Origin: CAZENU01 sp965222125
GTDB taxonomy: Bacteria > Chloroflexota > Dehalococcoidia > Lucifugimonadales > CAZENU01
Length of the DNA: 64,000 bases
Reading direction: 5' to 3'
Assembly: GCA_965222125.1 (NCBI GenBank)
Contig: CBDCTC010000005.1
Span: forward strand, 434,001 to 498,000
Shown here: positions 61,604-64,000 of the stretch, piece by piece
Layout of the letters: the number at the start of each line of letters is the position of its first letter
How positions within the stretch are numbered: position 1 is the stretch's first letter
Program-made: the position numbers and the translations under genes
The notes under the pieces: model-generated
What the model saw: the letters and a program-made list of their open reading frames with translations, nothing else
Told to the model about the DNA's origin: nothing
The model's database searches: none

Positions 61604-62680
61604 CTAGCGTCTGCGGGCCTGGGATTCGATGCGCTGTCGGCGGGCCTCCCGCTCCGCCCGCTCCCGGGCCTCCTCGAGGTGGGCGAATCCGGCCTCGATG
61701 ATCTGTTCCAGGGCGTCGGGATCGACGCGTTCCCGGTCGACGAGATCGATCAGCAGCTCGCCGAAGAACTCGTCGTCGAGAATCGCCTCCCGCCAGTCGG
61801 CGTCCAGGTCGTCCAACGTCCCGTCGTGAAGCTGCCGCTGCAGGACGGCCCCGGCGGCGGCGATCCCCTCCGCCTCGTACACGTCGACGCGCAGGTCGGA
61901 GCCGCTGCCGCCGCCAAACTCGATTGGATCGTCGTGTTGGGCGACGTCCGCGAAGATGTCGTAGAGGCTGACCGAGCTTTCGACCTCGGCCTCGGCCAGC
62001 TCCAGCCGGTCCTCGGCATCCTCGGTCAACGAGTAGCCGCCGTCTACGTCCGCAGCTATGACGCCCTGCTCCACGAGGCGGTCGGCGATCGATAGCAGGC
62101 CGGCCTCGGCGGTCGCTCCGGGCTCGGCGAGGTCGTGGCCGATCCGCCCGATGAAGTGGAGCATGACGTGCTCCTGAAGACGACGCACCAGGAGCGCGCG
62201 GTCGCCCCCGTACCAGCGGTCGGCGGCGTACTCCAGGGGCGTGTACCGATGCTCTACGACGACATCGAGCAGCGGCGTCCGAGACCCCTCGACGCCAGAC
62301 AGATGCTGCGCAAGATCGTCGGTCGACGCGACCTCCGGCCCGTGGTTACGGTACATTCGGAGCGAGCAGCGTCCGTCGCGCCGGTCGTCGAACACGTCCA
62401 GCAGATCGGCGTACATCTCCGGCAGGTCCGGGTTGCGCCGCGTGTCGAGCAGATCGAGTACCGTCTCATCGCGTGCGCCGTCGGGGCCGAACACGCGGTC
62501 GAGCAAGTCGCCCAAGTTGACGTCGAGGTCGACGTCCGGAAGGTCGATCTCGAAGGCGTCGGACAACGGCATGCCGCCGAGCGTGATTCGGAGGCCCAAC
62601 GACGAGGCAGTACCCGCGTCGGCGGTGTATGGCTGCGGGCTACGGCCCTTGGCGTAGGCCGGCGGCTCGCTTTCGGTCAT
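61604..62680 (-). CDS. Unknown acidic protein
   Basis: 358 residues from ATG 62680. Acidic throughout ('DLPDVDLDVNLGDLLDRVFGPDG', 'DRLELAEAEVESSVSLYDIFADVAQHDDP'). The C-terminus is a basic helix (LEEARERAEREARRQRIESQARRR). No membrane segment, signal or recognisable motif. The minus-strand neighbour upstream is an RG-rich lipoprotein 26 bp away, so they may be an operon. Cannot be assigned to a family. Confidence 0.6.
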   Translation of the reverse strand: MTESEPPAYAKGRSPQPYTADAGTASSLGLRITLGGMPLSDAFEIDLPDVDLDVNLGDLLDRVFGPDGARDETVLDLLDTRRNPDLPEMYADLLDVFDDRRDGRCSLRMYRNHGPEVASTDDLAQHLSGVEGSRTPLLDVVVEHRYTPLEYAADRWYGGDRALLVRRLQEHVMLHFIGRIGHDLAEPGATAEAGLLSIADRLVEQGVIAADVDGGYSLTEDAEDRLELAEAEVESSVSLYDIFADVAQHDDPIEFGGGSGSDLRVDVYEAEGIAAAGAVLQRQLHDGTLDDLDADWREAILDDEFFGELLIDLVDRERVDPDALEQIIEAGFAHLEEARERAEREARRQRIESQARRR

Positions 62681-62705
62681 GCGCAGACCCGCTCGGCAGC
62701 CGGCA

Positions 62706-63524
62706 CTAGCTGTGAGGGCCGATGAGGCGCTGGCCGCCTCCACCCCCGCGGAAGCCGCCTCGCGTGCTGCGGAAGCTGCTGCCGCCGCTGCTCCTGGAGC
62801 CCCAGCTGCTGCGGACGCCGGTGGAGCTTGTCTTGAAGCCGCCGGTAGACTGCTGGCGGGACTGATAGGACCGGCGTGCGGTGCTCTGGTTCCGGGACGC
62901 CGAGTCGTACCGGGACCCGGCGAATTGCTTCTGGTTGCCGAAGTACTTAGAGTTCCTGGAGACCTGCGACCTGTAGCGACTGCCCTGTCGGTAGCTGTCG
63001 CGCTGCCGCGTCATGGTTGTGCGAGCGTATCCCGGCGGCGTGGAGTAGTAGTAACCGCGGGGCGTGAGCGAGGAAATAAGGAGATAGGTGAACAGAAAGT
63101 CGCCCCCGCCGAATCCGCCGCGGTAGTAGCCATTGGAGCCGTAGCCGCGCATTTCGTGGCTTTCGTCTTTCTTCACGATCGTGAAGAGCAGGTCGTCCTC
63201 GGCGTCGTCGACCTCGTGGTTGGCCGGCTTGCTCAGGTCTTCCCAGCCCTCGAGGGTGAGGCCGAGCTCGTCCTGCTTGGCCCGGATCAGCACGAGGCTG
63301 TCGCCCTCGTAGATCTCGTTGACCTTGCGCTCGAACTCGGTGGCGCTCTCCGAGTCCTTGAACGCCTGCTGGACGTCGTCGAGGTTGATGCGTCCGGCGG
63401 CGCCGTCGGTCGCCGCCCATTCGTCGTAGGTCGGGCCCTGGCTGCAGGCGGCAGCCACGGGCACGGCGGCTACCATGGTGCCCGCCAACGTCCTGATTCC
63501 CAATCTGCCGTATCTAGTGGCCAT
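62706..63524 (-). CDS. Lipoprotein with Ser/Arg/Gly-rich C-terminus
   Basis: 272 residues from ATG 63524 (GGAGGAG upstream). Lipoprotein signal (GTMVAAVPVAAACSQG; lipobox AAAC), a folded region about 30-120 ('INLDDVQQAFKDSESATEFERKVNEIYEGDSLVLIRAKQ'), a short hydrophobic or Gly/Tyr-rich stretch (YGSNGYYRGGFGGGDFLFTYLLISSL), then about 110 residues rich in Ser, Arg, Gln and Gly with 'RSSWGSRSSGGSSFRSTRGG'. Probably surface-exposed and disordered at the end. Function unknown. Confidence 0.7.
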   Translation of the reverse strand: MATRYGRLGIRTLAGTMVAAVPVAAACSQGPTYDEWAATDGAAGRINLDDVQQAFKDSESATEFERKVNEIYEGDSLVLIRAKQDELGLTLEGWEDLSKPANHEVDDAEDDLLFTIVKKDESHEMRGYGSNGYYRGGFGGGDFLFTYLLISSLTPRGYYYSTPPGYARTTMTRQRDSYRQGSRYRSQVSRNSKYFGNQKQFAGSRYDSASRNQSTARRSYQSRQQSTGGFKTSSTGVRSSWGSRSSGGSSFRSTRGGFRGGGGGQRLIGPHS

Positions 63525-63638
63525 AGTAGTCTCCTCCGGCGTCTGGCTCGCTCTTGCCACGGGGCGCAAGGCCCGTCCCTGTTGTGGTTCCTTGGGTAGC
63601 GGCCGCCAATGGTCCGATGCTCGGGTTGTCCCGCAATA

Positions 63639-64000
63639 TCACACCAGCACCTCCTGGATCTCTCTGGGCAGCGACGGCTCCGGCTCGACGTCCGCCTCGC
63701 GGTAGGCGATCAGCTCGATCAGGAAGGCGTCCTGCGCGGTCGTGAGGAACCGGTTGTACTCATCCGTTACGGCGAAGGCGTAGTCGGCGACCGTTCGCCC
63801 CAGTGTTTGGCCCGACAGGTGGGCGCCCAGCGCCATGTCCTGGATGCGGGACAGGTGTACGGGCCACAGATCGTCCGCGGCCTGCACCATCAGCAGCCGC
63901 GCGAGCGTATCGAAGTTGGCGCGACTGCACTCGAATCGGGCCTGCCGCACCCGCCTCGCGACAAGCTGGCCGGTCGCGGTCCGCAGCGACGGTATGCCGA
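63639..64000 (-). CDS. Possible SecA-like C-terminal domain (partial, N-terminus outside window)
   Basis: The minus-strand frame is open from the right edge to a stop at 63639 (about 119 codons). 'RRVRQARFECSRANFDTLARLLMVQAADDLWPVHLSRIQDMA' and 'DYAFAVTDEYNRFL' resemble the helical wing/scaffold end of SecA ('aRxxxxxxNFd...', 'xxDxxWxxHL', 'xYxxxxxxxF'). The identity to true SecA looks modest, so a SecA paralogue or another DEAD-box-like protein is possible. The window lacks the ATPase part needed to decide. Confidence 0.45.
   Translation of the reverse strand, partial: GIPSLRTATGQLVARRVRQARFECSRANFDTLARLLMVQAADDLWPVHLSRIQDMALGAHLSGQTLGRTVADYAFAVTDEYNRFLTTAQDAFLIELIAYREADVEPEPSLPREIQEVLV

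Noticed and set aside
1..64000. tRNA genes
   Set aside because: I looked for T-loop (GTTCGAATC/GGTTCGA) signatures with acceptor ends; the hits fell in IS termini or coding frames without a cloverleaf.

Overview
This is a GC-rich bacterial chromosome segment that looks like Chloroflexota, probably a Dehalococcoidia/SAR202-type lineage. The call is an inference from gene content: a giant GT39-DUF2298 (Chlor_Arch_YYY) membrane protein, a translin-family protein, membrane pyrophosphatase, RraA, enolase-superfamily, thiolase/DUF35 and CoA-transferase catabolic genes, and geranylgeranyl-reductase-like and glycerol-1-phosphate-dehydrogenase-like proteins. I recognised no rRNA, tRNA or CRISPR array.

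Layout. 1-4 kb (minus): glycerol-1-phosphate dehydrogenase-like gene cut by the window edge, a PH-domain membrane protein, a frameshifted tandem-spondin gene and an FGE-fold protein. 4-8.1 kb: a wrecked ABC-2 exporter locus. Its permease is split by an IS1380-family element (1,725 bp, 5-bp target duplication), next to relics of a second permease and of a HicBA toxin-antitoxin pair; only the ATPase is intact. 8.2-19.6 kb: K+-dependent-type membrane pyrophosphatase, class IV aminotransferase, MFS exporter with an IS5-family element exactly at its stop codon, the 1530-residue GT39-DUF2298 protein and CorA. 19.6-21.4 kb: a second IS1380 copy, inactivated and mosaic. 21.4-27 kb: an enolase-superfamily enzyme, then a lower-GC five-gene operon (HARE-HTH coiled coil, GHKL ATPase, Ig-like beta protein, unknown helical protein, Phd-type antitoxin without toxin) with its own promoter. 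This is the best candidate for an undescribed system. 27-31 kb (minus): CoA transferase A/B, thiolase, DUF35 and SDR epimerase operon. 31-43.8 kb: flavoprotein reductase, peptide deformylase, paired GH32-like propeller proteins, 2-hydroxyacid dehydrogenase, RraA-HTH fusion, 3-hydroxyisobutyrate-type dehydrogenase, Nudix, translin, YraN, RNase HII, DinB-like and MnmA. 44-50.5 kb: small protein, DUF4178, DUF350, two amidohydrolases, DegT aminotransferase and D-aminoacylase.

50.5-59.6 kb is a transposon-rich, decaying stretch. Two about 171-bp MITE copies flanked by CTAG sit at stop codons. An IS5 element, a PadR regulator with a leaderless-type promoter, a broken HAAS-Kelch gene, an IS630 interrupted by an intact IS21, and broken membrane and TolB-like genes fill the rest. 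59.6-64 kb returns to ordinary genes: cyclase, PurN, an acidic unknown protein, an RG-rich lipoprotein and a possible SecA-like C-terminus cut by the edge.

The obvious frameshifts and in-frame stops concentrate in accessory or IS-adjacent genes while housekeeping genes are clean. That favours real decay over random sequencing error, although single-base homopolymer errors cannot be excluded.
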